A DNA stretch of 64,000 nt from Dyadobacter sp. SG02 (GTDB taxonomy: Bacteria > Bacteroidota > Bacteroidia > Cytophagales > Spirosomataceae). The notes under the pieces are model-generated. The model worked only from the letters and a program-made list of their open reading frames with translations, was not told where the DNA came from and did no database searches. Position numbers and translations under genes: made by a program. Each line of letters starts with the position of its first letter. Positions within the stretch are counted from its first letter, which is position 1. Below, in pieces: positions 52,658 through 62,700 of the stretch. The stretch covers positions 1 through 64,000 of the forward strand of contig NZ_FNYL01000002.1 of assembly GCF_900109045.1 (NCBI RefSeq), in the 5' to 3' direction.

Positions 52658-55328
52658 ATGATACCATGGTTGGTTCTTCATCCGGCGTTCCCTTCCTTTT
52701 GAAATAAATCTTCACCGCCACCGCCAATCCCACCAAAATGAAGATCACGGCAACCAACGGCGTACTGCCGGGCATGGTCGGCACAGGGAAAACCGGCTGA
52801 TTATTCCCAATCAGCGTAAGATTGGCCCAATAATAGGGATGGCTGAACTTTCGTAATTCCTCATTATTGAAAAAGTCGAGCCTTGCTTTCTTCAACGCCA
52901 TATCGATGGAAAATCCCTTGTCAAGATACTGGTGCAGCTGATTTGTCATGAAACTGATCACCTGGTCGTTAGCTTCCCAGGTAGTGGTGATCACCGAAGG
53001 ACATCCTGCCTGGGCAATGGCGTGTGCTATCGAAATGTTACCTTCCCCACGCAGGTTTTTCCCTTTGCCTGCCGAACAGGCGCTTAACACAACGAGCCTG
53101 GCAAACCGTAACGGTAGTTTATACAAATCGTCCAGGTAGAGCCTGTCATCGATTCCGGGGAAGAATTGGATAAAAGAATCCCCCGGGTTATCGTCGGATG
53201 ACTGGGCATGTGTGGCAAAGTGGATGATGTGGTAGGGAAACCCGGATTGCATGAGTCTGGATTTGGTTGCTTGGCTTCCCCAAAGCCTTCTTCCCCGAAT
53301 TTGCAGAATATCCGTAAGGCTCGACACGTGTTTCCAGGTAGTGTCCGCAAGTGGTTGTTCTTTCACAAAAGGGGCTATGACCAGGTTCCGCTTGCTGCGC
53401 TCCGGGGCGGGATCTGCAAAGATGTGAAACGGATGCTGCCAAAAGAACGAAGCCGAGTAAGTGTAGGAAATAGCCAGGGTTTTGGCCAGGTAGTCGTTCA
53501 CGGTCTTCCCCGTTTCGAGCAGTTCGAACGGGAGGAAATTGAACTGCCAGTCGCGCGCGATGACCAGCTGGTTCTTACCTGCCGTCCATTGCCTCAGCGG
53601 TTCGATCAGTGTGCGGTAACAGCCGATGGCTGATGACGAGCCCAGATATTTGCCAAATCCCGGATTATTGCTGAATTGTGCCTGTAAATCAGAGAGGTAT
53701 AGTTTTAGTTGCGACGCGTTTACCTGCCAACTGACGAGCTGCGTGGTATCGCGTGTTACCACGATCGCATACATTTGATTTCCAAACCATTTGTAAGAAA
53801 GGAACGCGGATTTGTTGCCTAGCTGCTTCTGAACGGTCTGAAATGTCAGCTTGGCGCTGCTCTGGTATTTGACTTCCGAGAGGTGGGCATTTTGCACCTG
53901 GCCCGTCATTTTTTTGCGGAGTACGTCATAAAGATATACGGCATTGGCGTCTTCAAACCATTCAAAAAGCTCTTGCAGGATTTCCGCTGACGGCCGGGAT
54001 TGGTAATAGGCGTACCCCGCCGGAATAGCTTCGCGGAAAAGGTCATAGCTTTCGTAGGAGAGGACCAGACGATCACTGACATCCTCCGCCGCATCGAAGT
54101 ACATGGATTTTTTCAATCGGACGAGTTTGCCGAAAGTGTCGAAACTGGCGGTGAGGTAGCCGAGCTTTCCAGACTCCCGGTATTGCTGGAACAGAGTAGA
54201 AGCGCTGAGTTGAAGAGCCAGCAATGCAACCTGTGGGTTCGGCGGCCTGCTATCGGGGTTGCTTTCCTGCCCGCCCGGCATAGTAGCTTTCGAGAACGCC
54301 TGTGAAAATAGTCGTCCGGCCTCTTCGTAGCGAAAAGTAGTGCGTGCGATCAAGCCTTTTTCGATGAGCAGGAAGGTGGCGTAATAGTGCTGGTCTTCCT
54401 CGGTGTAGGCTTTGAGTAGACGATCTACGGTCACCAGTAATTTCCTGGCAGGCCCGAGCTGCTTTTTTTGACGCTGGATGATGCTTTTCAGAAGCAATAA
54501 CTCAATGTGGTGCTGCTTGTTGCGGTTTGTTTTCCCGCTTTGCCGGAGGAGCAGTTCCTCCGAACGGTTTTGCCAATGCAGGGCGCTGTCGAGCATGCCA
54601 AGCCGTTGGTAGGTAAATGCAACACCAGAAAATAGGCCCTGCTTACGGACTAAGTCCGTTGTGGAATGACTGGCGGCCGTCAGTCTGAATATCAATGCTT
54701 TTTCGTGCTGGCCCAGCAGGTCGTAGGTCTCCGCCAGACTACTTTGAATGTAGTCCCGCTCGGAGTCCAGGTGAAATTTTTCAGACAGTTTCTGCGCTTT
54801 CAGGAAGTAGGAAATGCTATGATGATAGCGGTGCAGCGCCCAGAACGACCTTCCCTGGTGCAAGTAGTGATGCAGAATGTACGAGGGAATCTGTGATTCC
54901 AGTGCGGGCTCCTTTTCGATTACGCGATCCGCCGCCATAAAGTAATATGACGAGGAGTCGGGATGGTTAAGGCTGTTGTGCATGGTGCCTAGGCTCGAAT
55001 AGATTTTGAAGTAGATCGAGTCGGGCGGTGTCCGGCTGGCTTTGAGATAAGCGATTCCTTCGCGGCAATACCGCAAGCTGATCTCATACTCGTGAAGACC
55101 ATAATGTACGCTGCTGATATCGTTACACAAGTTGGCCGCCCACACAGGATCCGATTTCCGGACCTGATCCAACGCTTTTTCGTATAACACCAGGCTTTCA
55201 GGATATTTGCCGTTACCGGCAAGCCGTTCCGCTTCGCGCCAATGCAGCAGATAGGAGGGCGCTTGTGCGCGACCGGTGTGTGGGATCCCGGTGAAAAAAA
55301 GGGCGATCCAGACAAAACTGAGCCTCAT
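52656..55328 (-). CDS. TPR-CHAT protease-like protein with C-terminal membrane anchor
   Basis: This 890-residue protein has a signal peptide (FTGIPHTGRAQ), an N-terminal half of TPR units (YPESLVLYEKALDQVRKS, HEYEISLRYCREGIAYLKAS, YHHSISYFLKAQKLSEKFHL, EKALIFRLTAASH) and a C-terminal CHAT (caspase-like) domain. The catalytic dyad candidates are His707 in IIHFATHAQ and Cys751 in VVLSACSAGKG, with GEGNISIAHAIAQAGCPSVI after it. A membrane helix near the end (TPLVAVIFILVGLAVAVKIY) and a basic tail place the domain on the periplasmic side of the inner membrane. CHAT proteins cut specific partner proteins when activated. It follows the pseudo-matrixin lipoprotein gene by 6 bases, in an operon divergent from the tubulin/Hsp70 module. 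Confidence 0.9.
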   Translation of the reverse strand: MRLSFVWIALFFTGIPHTGRAQAPSYLLHWREAERLAGNGKYPESLVLYEKALDQVRKSDPVWAANLCNDISSVHYGLHEYEISLRYCREGIAYLKASRTPPDSIYFKIYSSLGTMHNSLNHPDSSSYYFMAADRVIEKEPALESQIPSYILHHYLHQGRSFWALHRYHHSISYFLKAQKLSEKFHLDSERDYIQSSLAETYDLLGQHEKALIFRLTAASHSTTDLVRKQGLFSGVAFTYQRLGMLDSALHWQNRSEELLLRQSGKTNRNKQHHIELLLLKSIIQRQKKQLGPARKLLVTVDRLLKAYTEEDQHYYATFLLIEKGLIARTTFRYEEAGRLFSQAFSKATMPGGQESNPDSRPPNPQVALLALQLSASTLFQQYRESGKLGYLTASFDTFGKLVRLKKSMYFDAAEDVSDRLVLSYESYDLFREAIPAGYAYYQSRPSAEILQELFEWFEDANAVYLYDVLRKKMTGQVQNAHLSEVKYQSSAKLTFQTVQKQLGNKSAFLSYKWFGNQMYAIVVTRDTTQLVSWQVNASQLKLYLSDLQAQFSNNPGFGKYLGSSSAIGCYRTLIEPLRQWTAGKNQLVIARDWQFNFLPFELLETGKTVNDYLAKTLAISYTYSASFFWQHPFHIFADPAPERSKRNLVIAPFVKEQPLADTTWKHVSSLTDILQIRGRRLWGSQATKSRLMQSGFPYHIIHFATHAQSSDDNPGDSFIQFFPGIDDRLYLDDLYKLPLRFARLVVLSACSAGKGKNLRGEGNISIAHAIAQAGCPSVITTTWEANDQVISFMTNQLHQYLDKGFSIDMALKKARLDFFNNEELRKFSHPYYWANLTLIGNNQPVFPVPTMPGSTPLVAVIFILVGLAVAVKIYFKRKGTPDEEPTMVS

Positions 55329-55334
55329 CTTGCG

Positions 55335-56318
55335 CTACTTTTTATAGTCTACTATTACATTGTATGTACCTTCGTTATTGAGTGTGTCGTTGTCATTTAT
55401 CGCCAGGGTAAGGTCAAGGCATTGACTGACCCCGTCTGTTTCAAATTCGCATTTGCTTTTGCAGAGGCGCCAATTTGGTTCGTTGTTCAGTTTGTAAATT
55501 AATGCGGCATGATTGTAATCCGGGACAAGGTTGTAAGCATCGATAGAAAAATTGAAAAGTCCTTTTGCGAGGCCATCCGACGTGCTCCATTTCAAGAAAG
55601 GGCCGGTGTATAAACTGCCCGAGCCCGTAATAGTGATTTTTCCAGGCTGATCTATCCGAATGCTCCTGGCGGCCATTCCATGCAGTTTCAAAGTCTGCGG
55701 GAGGAAGTCCCGGCATTCTCCTTCACAAGGCACATTATATAGCCTGTTTAGTTCCGTTGAATCGTTGACGGTAAGGCGGAGTGACTGGTCAATGTATAGC
55801 GGATAAAGCAATGAAGAGGTCTCGGTTGAATTTGAAAGTCCGAGGAATTTGCCGATATGATAGGCCACCACCCGTGTAATGGAGTGCGTGTCCCAGGCAA
55901 AATCTTCGTCCAGCAAAATCGTCGTATTATTTTTTTTCAGGAGAACTTTGGATAGGCTTTCCAAATTACCTCGCAAAAGACCTATGGTCGCTTTGTGATC
56001 TTTCCGGTCTTCTTCGGTGAGTTTTCCAAAACCTATATTGATTTCTGTTACCAGCCCGTCCTGTTTTTGAAGGAATAAAATATTGGGATTCGCATTCTGC
56101 CAAAGATCGAACGCAGCCCTGACGGCTTGCTGTTGCAATTGGCTGGTGAGATTGCGGTATGAATTATCGATTTTATACCGAAATGAGCACGCTTCATTAT
56201 GTTTTGCATTATCGTATTGCGAGGCGCTGATGTAGTAGGATTTTTCCGCTGGGTCGGGAACTGTCTGGCAAGCCCAGACAAGCAGGAGTATGCCTGCAAG
56301 TTGTAAAAATCTTTTCAT
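55335..56318 (-). CDS. lipoprotein with degenerate matrixin-like metalloprotease fold
   Basis: This 327-residue protein has lipobox LLLVWAC (Cys17). Residues ~45-190 follow the plan of a matrixin (M10) domain: FRYKIDNSYRNLTSQLQQQA, VRAAFDLWQNANPNILFLQK, then VVAYHIGKFLGLSNS in place of HExGHxxGxxH and SSLLYPLY in place of the Met-turn SxMYP. The three zinc His and the catalytic Glu read Tyr153, Lys157, Asn163 and His154, and the Met is Leu, so it should not bind catalytic zinc. The C-terminal ~130 residues are a beta domain with paired Cys (CEGECRDF, CKSKCEF). It may be a binding or sensor protein for the CHAT protein made from the next gene, 6 bases downstream. Confidence 0.75.
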   Translation of the reverse strand: MKRFLQLAGILLLVWACQTVPDPAEKSYYISASQYDNAKHNEACSFRYKIDNSYRNLTSQLQQQAVRAAFDLWQNANPNILFLQKQDGLVTEINIGFGKLTEEDRKDHKATIGLLRGNLESLSKVLLKKNNTTILLDEDFAWDTHSITRVVAYHIGKFLGLSNSTETSSLLYPLYIDQSLRLTVNDSTELNRLYNVPCEGECRDFLPQTLKLHGMAARSIRIDQPGKITITGSGSLYTGPFLKWSTSDGLAKGLFNFSIDAYNLVPDYNHAALIYKLNNEPNWRLCKSKCEFETDGVSQCLDLTLAINDNDTLNNEGTYNVIVDYKK

Positions 56319-56606
56319 TATTGATGAGGAACGGGTTTGTGAATGCTAAATATCTGAAATAAAACTATTTGATTCGGGTGAATGAAATATTAAATTATTT
56401 CTACGCCGACAAAAAACTTATTTCGGAAGCCTAAGAAAGGCTTTTCAGAAACCTGTGAAAATTTGTCTGTTACCTTTTCTGTTTGACTGGAATTAATAGG
56501 CCGCTTTCAGGTAAGCGCTGCTCCGGAATTTATCTTTTCGATTCTGTTACCTTTTTCGAATGGTTGGAATTAAAGTAAAAACAGGTCTTTATTACCAGCC
56601 TCTATT
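56319..56606. promoter_or_regulatory. divergent control region with a ~32-bp direct repeat
   Basis: This 288-bp gap separates the CHAT operon from the vWA/tubulin/Hsp70 operon. Two copies of one element lie 77 bp apart on the plus strand: 56466-56497 and 56543-56575, each with TCTGTTACCTTTT, six variable bases, TGGAATTAA and a CAGGT 8-11 bases later. The second copy is 32 bases before ATG 56607. They may be tandem promoters for an alternative sigma factor or activator sites. A TAGTTTTA near 56370 on the minus strand could be the -7 element of the CHAT operon (weak). Confidence 0.6.
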
Positions 56607-57881
56607 ATGATAAAGCATTTGCAGCTCCTGGTACTTTTCGTTATTGTTTTGGGATGTACCGATGAAACCAAAAAGAAAGCGGCACATAAAAAGGATCGTG
56701 CCGCCCCGCAAAAGGTAGATCAAATCCATTTCTTTATGGAGACTTCTGCCAGTATGGAAGGTTATTTCAAGGGTGGAACCGAATTTGTGAGGGACATTGC
56801 CAATATGATGGTGGACATCGAAGGAAGCAGGCTCACACCGGCGCAGCCGATGCAGATTTACTACATTGCCGGTAAGGCGATTCCCTTTACGGGCGAAACC
56901 CGGGACTTTATCCGACAGATGGCCACTGTAAAGATCGCTTCCAGCAAGAGTTCCGATATGCACCGTATTTTTCAGCTGATCGCAGGCAAAACCCGCCCGG
57001 ACGACCTGTCGATTTTTGTCTCGGACTGCATATTGTCCTATCCGGATTCCATTGTCAGGCGCAACCCGGAAATCAACAGGCAACGGGCCGCGGGCGAATT
57101 GAGAGCATTGATGAAATCAACATTCAGAGGGTTGAAAAAGAAGGGATTCTGTGCTTCTTTGTATGGTTTTAATTCCGATTTTAATGGAAATTACTATAAT
57201 TACCGCAATGGCAAAATCAAATTGGTCAATCAAAAAAGACCATATTATTTATGGGTGATCGGTAGAAAAGAGCAGGTTGCTATGTTCAACCGGGAGCTCG
57301 AAGGCTTGCGAAATTTCAGCCCGTTCCTGCGATTGGATTTCGGAATATTTGATCAGCCGGTTTCTCAACACCAACTGTTTTTCGCCTATCAAAAACAGGG
57401 TGACTGGCGTCCGGATAATGGCGGCATTAAAGAATTGGAAACCAGCGTTAAGAAGCCCGCGGCCTTTGCCATCGGGGTAGATCTCGGGTCATTGCCTGGC
57501 GAGCTGAGGGATCCAAAGTATTTAAGTTCAAATATTTTCCCGGTTTCCAAAAATATCACATTCAAAATCAGGAAGGTACTTATCGCGCGGGAAGTGGAAA
57601 AGCAGAAACTTAAATCCGCGGAAAAGAGAATTTTGGATGGCAGCAGTCATGTCATCCTCGTCGAGGTTACGGACTTTTATGAAGATTCAGGCCTGATCCG
57701 GCTGGCAATGCCGCTGCGATACAACGAACGCTACCGGGCATTCTCCATTATGGACGATCTGGATGCCTCTTCAATATCCGGTAAAACATTCGCATTCGAA
57801 CACCTCGTCGACGGTGTACGGGAAGCGTACCAAAGTCCGAACGAAAATTTTATTTCCCTTTCTATACCCGTTAAAAAATAG
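56607..57881 (+). CDS. lipoprotein with vWA-like domain
   Basis: This 424-residue protein has a leader with lipobox VLGC (Cys17) and a Lys/Ala-rich spacer. A von Willebrand A-type domain begins IHFFMETSASMEGYFKGG: the MIDAS DxSxS reads E-T-S-A-S. The next strand-helix units are FVRDIANMMVDIEG and QIYYIAGKAIPFTGETRD, and a second acidic loop is LSIFVSDCILSYPDS. A C-terminal beta domain of ~170 residues includes VILVEVTDFYEDSGLIRLAM. vWA domains bind protein partners, often through a metal. It is the first gene of the operon with tubulin- and Hsp70-like proteins, 4 bases before the next gene, and would act outside the inner membrane. Confidence 0.75.
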   Translation: MIKHLQLLVLFVIVLGCTDETKKKAAHKKDRAAPQKVDQIHFFMETSASMEGYFKGGTEFVRDIANMMVDIEGSRLTPAQPMQIYYIAGKAIPFTGETRDFIRQMATVKIASSKSSDMHRIFQLIAGKTRPDDLSIFVSDCILSYPDSIVRRNPEINRQRAAGELRALMKSTFRGLKKKGFCASLYGFNSDFNGNYYNYRNGKIKLVNQKRPYYLWVIGRKEQVAMFNRELEGLRNFSPFLRLDFGIFDQPVSQHQLFFAYQKQGDWRPDNGGIKELETSVKKPAAFAIGVDLGSLPGELRDPKYLSSNIFPVSKNITFKIRKVLIAREVEKQKLKSAEKRILDGSSHVILVEVTDFYEDSGLIRLAMPLRYNERYRAFSIMDDLDASSISGKTFAFEHLVDGVREAYQSPNENFISLSIPVKK

Positions 57882-57885
57882 TCCT

Positions 57886-58254
57886 ATGTTTCAGATGTTG
57901 TATGAAGTGCTTTGCGGTGCGCATCCGAACCCCGCATATGCAGAAGAAATCTATCCTTTTGTCGGCGTTTTCACGCTCATCGCCGCAGGATTGTTCGCCT
58001 TTCTTTTTTATGTAGTGTTGGGCCGGATGCGACCGATATGGGACAAAACCTCCCATTGGAGTGCTACCCTCGTATTACTGCTGTTGATCGCGTTTCTTTT
58101 TTCGAGGTACCATGCAGAAGCGGTTACCGAGGATATGGAGCCGTTCGTATACAGGTTCGCGTTAGTCAATCTGCTTTACGCGGCAATCTATTATCTGTTG
58201 TTTTCCCTGGCGTTCAAGAAACTCTCCATTTACGCGAAGCGGACGCCATTTTAA
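57886..58254 (+). CDS. small inner-membrane protein of the tubulin/Hsp70 operon
   Basis: From ATG 57886 (MFQMLYEVLCGAHPNPAYAE) this 122-residue protein has three membrane helices: YPFVGVFTLIAAGLFAFLFY, SATLVLLLLIAFLFSRY and FALVNLLYAAIYYLLFSLAF. Charged tails are YAKRTPF at the end and RMRPIWDK between helices 1 and 2. The in-frame extension upstream to 57763 lies inside the vWA gene and is rejected. The gene sits 4 bases after the vWA gene and 10 bases before the tubulin-like gene, so it likely links the outer lipoprotein to the cytoplasmic NTPases. No family was recognised. Confidence 0.75.
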   Translation: MFQMLYEVLCGAHPNPAYAEEIYPFVGVFTLIAAGLFAFLFYVVLGRMRPIWDKTSHWSATLVLLLLIAFLFSRYHAEAVTEDMEPFVYRFALVNLLYAAIYYLLFSLAFKKLSIYAKRTPF

Positions 58255-58264
58255 TCTTCGATTT

Positions 58265-59767
58265 ATGACCAGAAATAGCTATATTTTCGGGATCGGTGGG
58301 ACCGGTGCCCGGATCGTTCGCGCGCTCACAATGATGCTCGCGGCCGGAACGAAGGTAAAAGATACAGGCAAGATCGTTCCGATCATCATCGACGTGGATG
58401 CCAAAAATGCCGATACGGCCAGAACATTGCAGGCCCTTGGAAAGTATAAGTACATCCGCGAGCGCGGCTACGGGCCCAGTGAGGAGATTCGGGACGGGTT
58501 TTTCAACGCTAACCTGAATACGCTAAGCTCTATTAAAACTGCCCAGAACTCTTCGGAGAAGCTCGACGATTCGTTTCAGCTGCAATTTGAAAACCTGGAA
58601 AAGTCTTTTATCCAGTACCTCGACCCGAATGACGAGCTAGTTGGGGATATCAACATGGATTTGCTGGAAGCCCTGTACGACAATACCCCGCCGGACCATG
58701 CGGACTTTCATGAAAGTGAATTGCATTTGAGGCTCGATCAGGGTTTCAAGGGCAACCCGAATATAGGCTCCGTGGTGTTCAATAATCTGGCTAACACCGA
58801 CGAGTTTAAATTTGTATTGAAAAGCATCGGCGAGCATGACCGGATCTTCATTATCAGCTCTATTTTTGGTGGGACCGGTTCTTCGGGCTTCCCGCAGTTG
58901 GTAAGATTGTTGCAGCACGAGGAAAAACTTCGTCCCAATATCTTCGGCGCGCTGACCGTCATGCCGTATTTCAATGTGACGGACAACAGTGCCAGCGCGA
59001 TCAACTCCGATCGTTTCAATTCCAAAACTGAGGCGGCACTGGCCTATTATCACAAATATCTCAAGGGGCGCATTAACTGCTTTTATCAGCTCTGGGATCA
59101 GCCTTTACGGCAGTATGAGAACAAAGAAGGTGGGATGGAGCAACGCAACAGCGCGCACTTGCTCGAATTGATAGGCGCCACCGCAGTGATTGATTTCATC
59201 AACAAACCCGACGGCGCTTTCAAACCAAAGGGCCAAACCGAGTATCTGGATTTCGGTATCAAAAAAGAGGATCAGGTGATAGACATCCGTCATTTCTACG
59301 ATGCGACGGCACGAAACGTCATGTACCCGCTCACGCTCCTTACCTATGCCATGAAAATGCATTTGGACGTGATCCCGAAACATAGGAACGAGGCATTTTA
59401 TAAAGAGCTGGATCTGGAAAGCAAATGGACTAACGATCTGTTTTACCAAACCCTTTCCGATTTTTTCAAGAATCATTATTGTGAATGGCTGGAAGAAATG
59501 TCCACCAACGAGCGGAGCTTTCAGCCTTTTAATCTCAAACAGGACCTTAATGGCCTGGTGCGGGAGAAGGCCGTTCCTGTTTCCCGTATCATGGGCATGA
59601 TTACCGACGGCGGTATTTCCGATTCGTTTCTCCGAAAAGAGCTTGGCAAAGCCGAAGACGAGTTGAAAAAGACATATCCCGAGCCCGAGGAGCGGTTTTT
59701 CAGACTGCTGCACACAATTTCCGCCAAATGTTTTAGCAAACTGGATTCCTTACCGACAATGATCTGA
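58265..59767 (+). CDS. tubulin/FtsZ-like GTPase
   Basis: This 500-residue cytoplasmic protein opens IFGIGGTGARIVRALTMML, a glycine-rich first loop as in tubulin/FtsZ T1, with VPIIIDVDAKNADT as the following strand and acidic turn. The tubulin signature position reads SSIFGGTGSSGFPQLVRLL (residues 199-217; GGTGSSG at 202-208) where FtsZ has GGGTGTG, followed by the T5-type strand NIFGALTVMPYFN. The C-terminal half (~260-500) is helical and specific to this family. It resembles the Tubulin_2-type bacterial proteins rather than FtsZ (from memory; needs a profile search). It would bind GTP and may polymerise. The Hsp70-like gene starts 4 bases after its stop. Confidence 0.8.
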   Translation: MTRNSYIFGIGGTGARIVRALTMMLAAGTKVKDTGKIVPIIIDVDAKNADTARTLQALGKYKYIRERGYGPSEEIRDGFFNANLNTLSSIKTAQNSSEKLDDSFQLQFENLEKSFIQYLDPNDELVGDINMDLLEALYDNTPPDHADFHESELHLRLDQGFKGNPNIGSVVFNNLANTDEFKFVLKSIGEHDRIFIISSIFGGTGSSGFPQLVRLLQHEEKLRPNIFGALTVMPYFNVTDNSASAINSDRFNSKTEAALAYYHKYLKGRINCFYQLWDQPLRQYENKEGGMEQRNSAHLLELIGATAVIDFINKPDGAFKPKGQTEYLDFGIKKEDQVIDIRHFYDATARNVMYPLTLLTYAMKMHLDVIPKHRNEAFYKELDLESKWTNDLFYQTLSDFFKNHYCEWLEEMSTNERSFQPFNLKQDLNGLVREKAVPVSRIMGMITDGGISDSFLRKELGKAEDELKKTYPEPEERFFRLLHTISAKCFSKLDSLPTMI

Positions 59768-59771
59768 CGCA

Positions 59772-62700
59772 ATGACAACTTTACCCTACATTTTTCGCAA
59801 ATACAAAGGATTCAATCCGAATGAAATCAAATGCTGGAGCCCGAGTTCGGGGATAGATCCCACCGGGTTCGATCCGGAAGATATTGCGGTTTCCAGAAGT
59901 TCATCCAAAGCCGGAACTTCCATCCCTTCGCCATTCGCGAGGCTGGAACTGTTCGATACGGCTTTCAACATCATCGCTTCCGACCGCGGAAACCTGGAAG
60001 GGACGAGCATTTACCACCAACTTGTGTCCGATTGCCTGGACGTCTTCCAGTTGCTGTTCAATTCAAAAAACACGGACATAGGCTTTGGTAAAAAGCTTTG
60101 GTTTAAGGAATGGAAGGCGGGCGAAAACATTGAAAAGCTCAAAGCGAAAGGGGAGGCTCACCCGCATAACCTGCTGGCGCGGTCGCTTGAACAGATATTT
60201 GGGGATAAGGAGACTGATCGTTTTTCGGATACCGACAGTATATTCCTAATCTTTTACGAAAACAAACTGCTGGGAGGTACTTCCCCGTTCACATTATTTT
60301 TTACCTCACCGAACTGGTCGAGATTCCTGAAAGATCGCCTCATTTCGCCACATCCGGGCACTTCGGACGGCGTTCCGTTCTTTTCGGACGAGTACCGTCC
60401 GCTTCACCGCCGCGATCCGGAATTCGTGGATTATGTATGCAAGCTGGCCACGCAGTACCGGTATGGTTTCACAAAGGCATCTTCGTTCAGTAAATATGTT
60501 AACAAGACGATCCGCGAGATCGAAAAGAAAGAATCCGGTTACCAGTACAAATTTCTCGATTATCAGGATGCTGCCAGGATGCCCATCGATGGGGAATACG
60601 ACTGGCTGAAAACCAATCTCGACGGAAAATTCCTAATGGTCAATGAGGTATTCTTTTTCCAACAAAAAGAGGAAAAAGAGAAGATCAAGATCAGACGGGT
60701 CAGTGATTTTCTGATCAGTACCACCAATACCACCTATCAGAAACAGGTTAATCATCAGAATGAGCCGGTGACGGTAGAGGCGCCCCTGGTTCTGGTGGAG
60801 GGAATGAATATCCCCGGTGACTATATCGAAGCCGGCGTTCCCTGGAACTCGTCGACGAAAATCCCGGATTTCCTTCACCGTGGCGTACCGCTTTACGAAC
60901 GAAAACTGCCCCTGGGGAATACAGGCAGCGAAATCAAATATCCATTTGTGACGGTCAGTGATTTCCTGGAAGATTACCTGATCGAGATGCCGTTCAATAT
61001 CAATGCGGGCAAGTTTTTTACCGGTTTTAATGGCGATTTCAAATACCTGCTGCCAGTAAAAAAGGAATATTTCAATTTTTTCAAGCTGGAAGAACTGAAA
61101 ACGCAGCTGTCCATCACCATGCAGGATGGTGTCGTGTCGGTGGACCTGCGGGTGCCGATTCAAAACCGACGGGCAGTAAGGGATATCGTTTTCTCCAAAA
61201 AATACAGCAAAGCGGCCAAAACGATCGTGGAATGTCGCGCGGGATTGGGAATCTATCCGTTCTACCAGGTCACCGGCAGTGATCCCAAACTGACCGGGCT
61301 CAACGATTACACCGTTCTGCTGGCCGAACGTAATGAGAAGCAGAAATTGGATGCATTGCGGTTTTTCTCCTATCAGAATTTCGCCTCCGACGCTCATGCG
61401 CTATCGGCCACCGTCCAGGAAAGATCTACCGCTGCGGATATTGGTTCGGGTAATTCGACCTCATCCTCCCTGTTTTTCCGGATCAGGAGTTTGTTTGATT
61501 ACATGGAAATATCATATACCGATAACTCTTTCATTGAGTCTACCGGACTGATTATCCCGGATTTCACCGGCAGGGTTTTCAGCAGTGAAAACCTCACCCG
61601 CGCCTTTACCTTCGCGATCGACTTCGGGACGTCCAATACGCACCTGGCTTTCATGCAAAACGGGGAAGCATTGCCCAAGCCATTCACAATCACAGAGGCA
61701 GATCAGCAAATGGTGCTACTGAATGCTCCCGGCGCAGACCAGGATCCGGTTACGAAATTTGGATTCTATGGGCAGTTCCCGGCGATCGATCTCACTATCC
61801 GCCGCGAATTTGTTCCCCCGGTGATTCTGCAAGGGAAAAACGCCATTTCGGCACCGTTCAAGACCGCCACGTGCGAGATCGCGAATTTCAATAATGTCGA
61901 AAAAAGCAGCGTATCGTTGTTCAGCCATATCAACATCGGCTATTACATCGATCAGGAAGAGAAAAATCTGGATGGAAAAACGGCGGCCAACATCAACTAT
62001 ACCACTAATTTGAAATGGTTGCTGGAAAACAACAACGACGATTCAAACAAAAGCCGGGTCCGCCTGTTCCTCACCCAGCTGCTGACGCACATCAGGGCCA
62101 AAGCATTGCTCAATCTCGGTAAGCCCGCAGACTTGAAAGTGGTGTGGTCGGTGCCACTGAGTATGGAACGTGGTAATAAGGCTGCGTTGAAAGCCATTCT
62201 TCGCGATGCATTCAAAGAGGTGTTCGGAGAATCGGGTGCGCAATTGTTCGATCCGGTGCCTGAGTCGGTGGCTCCATACTTCTTTCTGATCAAATCGGAC
62301 GCCGATATCCAGGAAACTGCGAACGTCGTGAACGTCGATATTGGCGGTGGTACGACCGACGTAATGATGTTCATGGAGGCAGCGGGCAACAGGGAAGACA
62401 GGTATATGACTACGTCGTTCAGGTTTGCGGGAAGCGATATCTGGGGCAATGGCTACAAGAGCAAGCTGAAAGACAACGGTTTTATCAAAAATTACCAGGT
62501 TTACCAAAAGAATAACAACATTAACCCCACGGAGCTAAAATACTTCATGAAGGCGGTCGATGATGCCAACCTGAATGCGGATGATATTATAAGCCTGCTT
62601 TTTAAATATGACAATTTCAGGTTTGCCGATTCGATCGTAATGGGCAACCCCGACCTGCTGATCGTGTTATACCTGCATTATGCGGCAATAGTCTATCATT

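Noticed and set aside
57763..57885. In-frame extension of the small membrane protein
   Set aside because: It lies entirely inside the coding sequence of the vWA lipoprotein in another frame; ATG 57886 is correctly spaced after that gene's stop.
59105..59713. 202-codon minus-strand frame inside the tubulin-like gene
   Set aside because: Shadow frame: the plus strand carries the conserved nucleotide-binding motifs and tight operon spacing.
60633..61397. 254-codon minus-strand frame inside the Hsp70-like gene
   Set aside because: Shadow frame within a continuous 1201-codon gene; no independent start region or motif.
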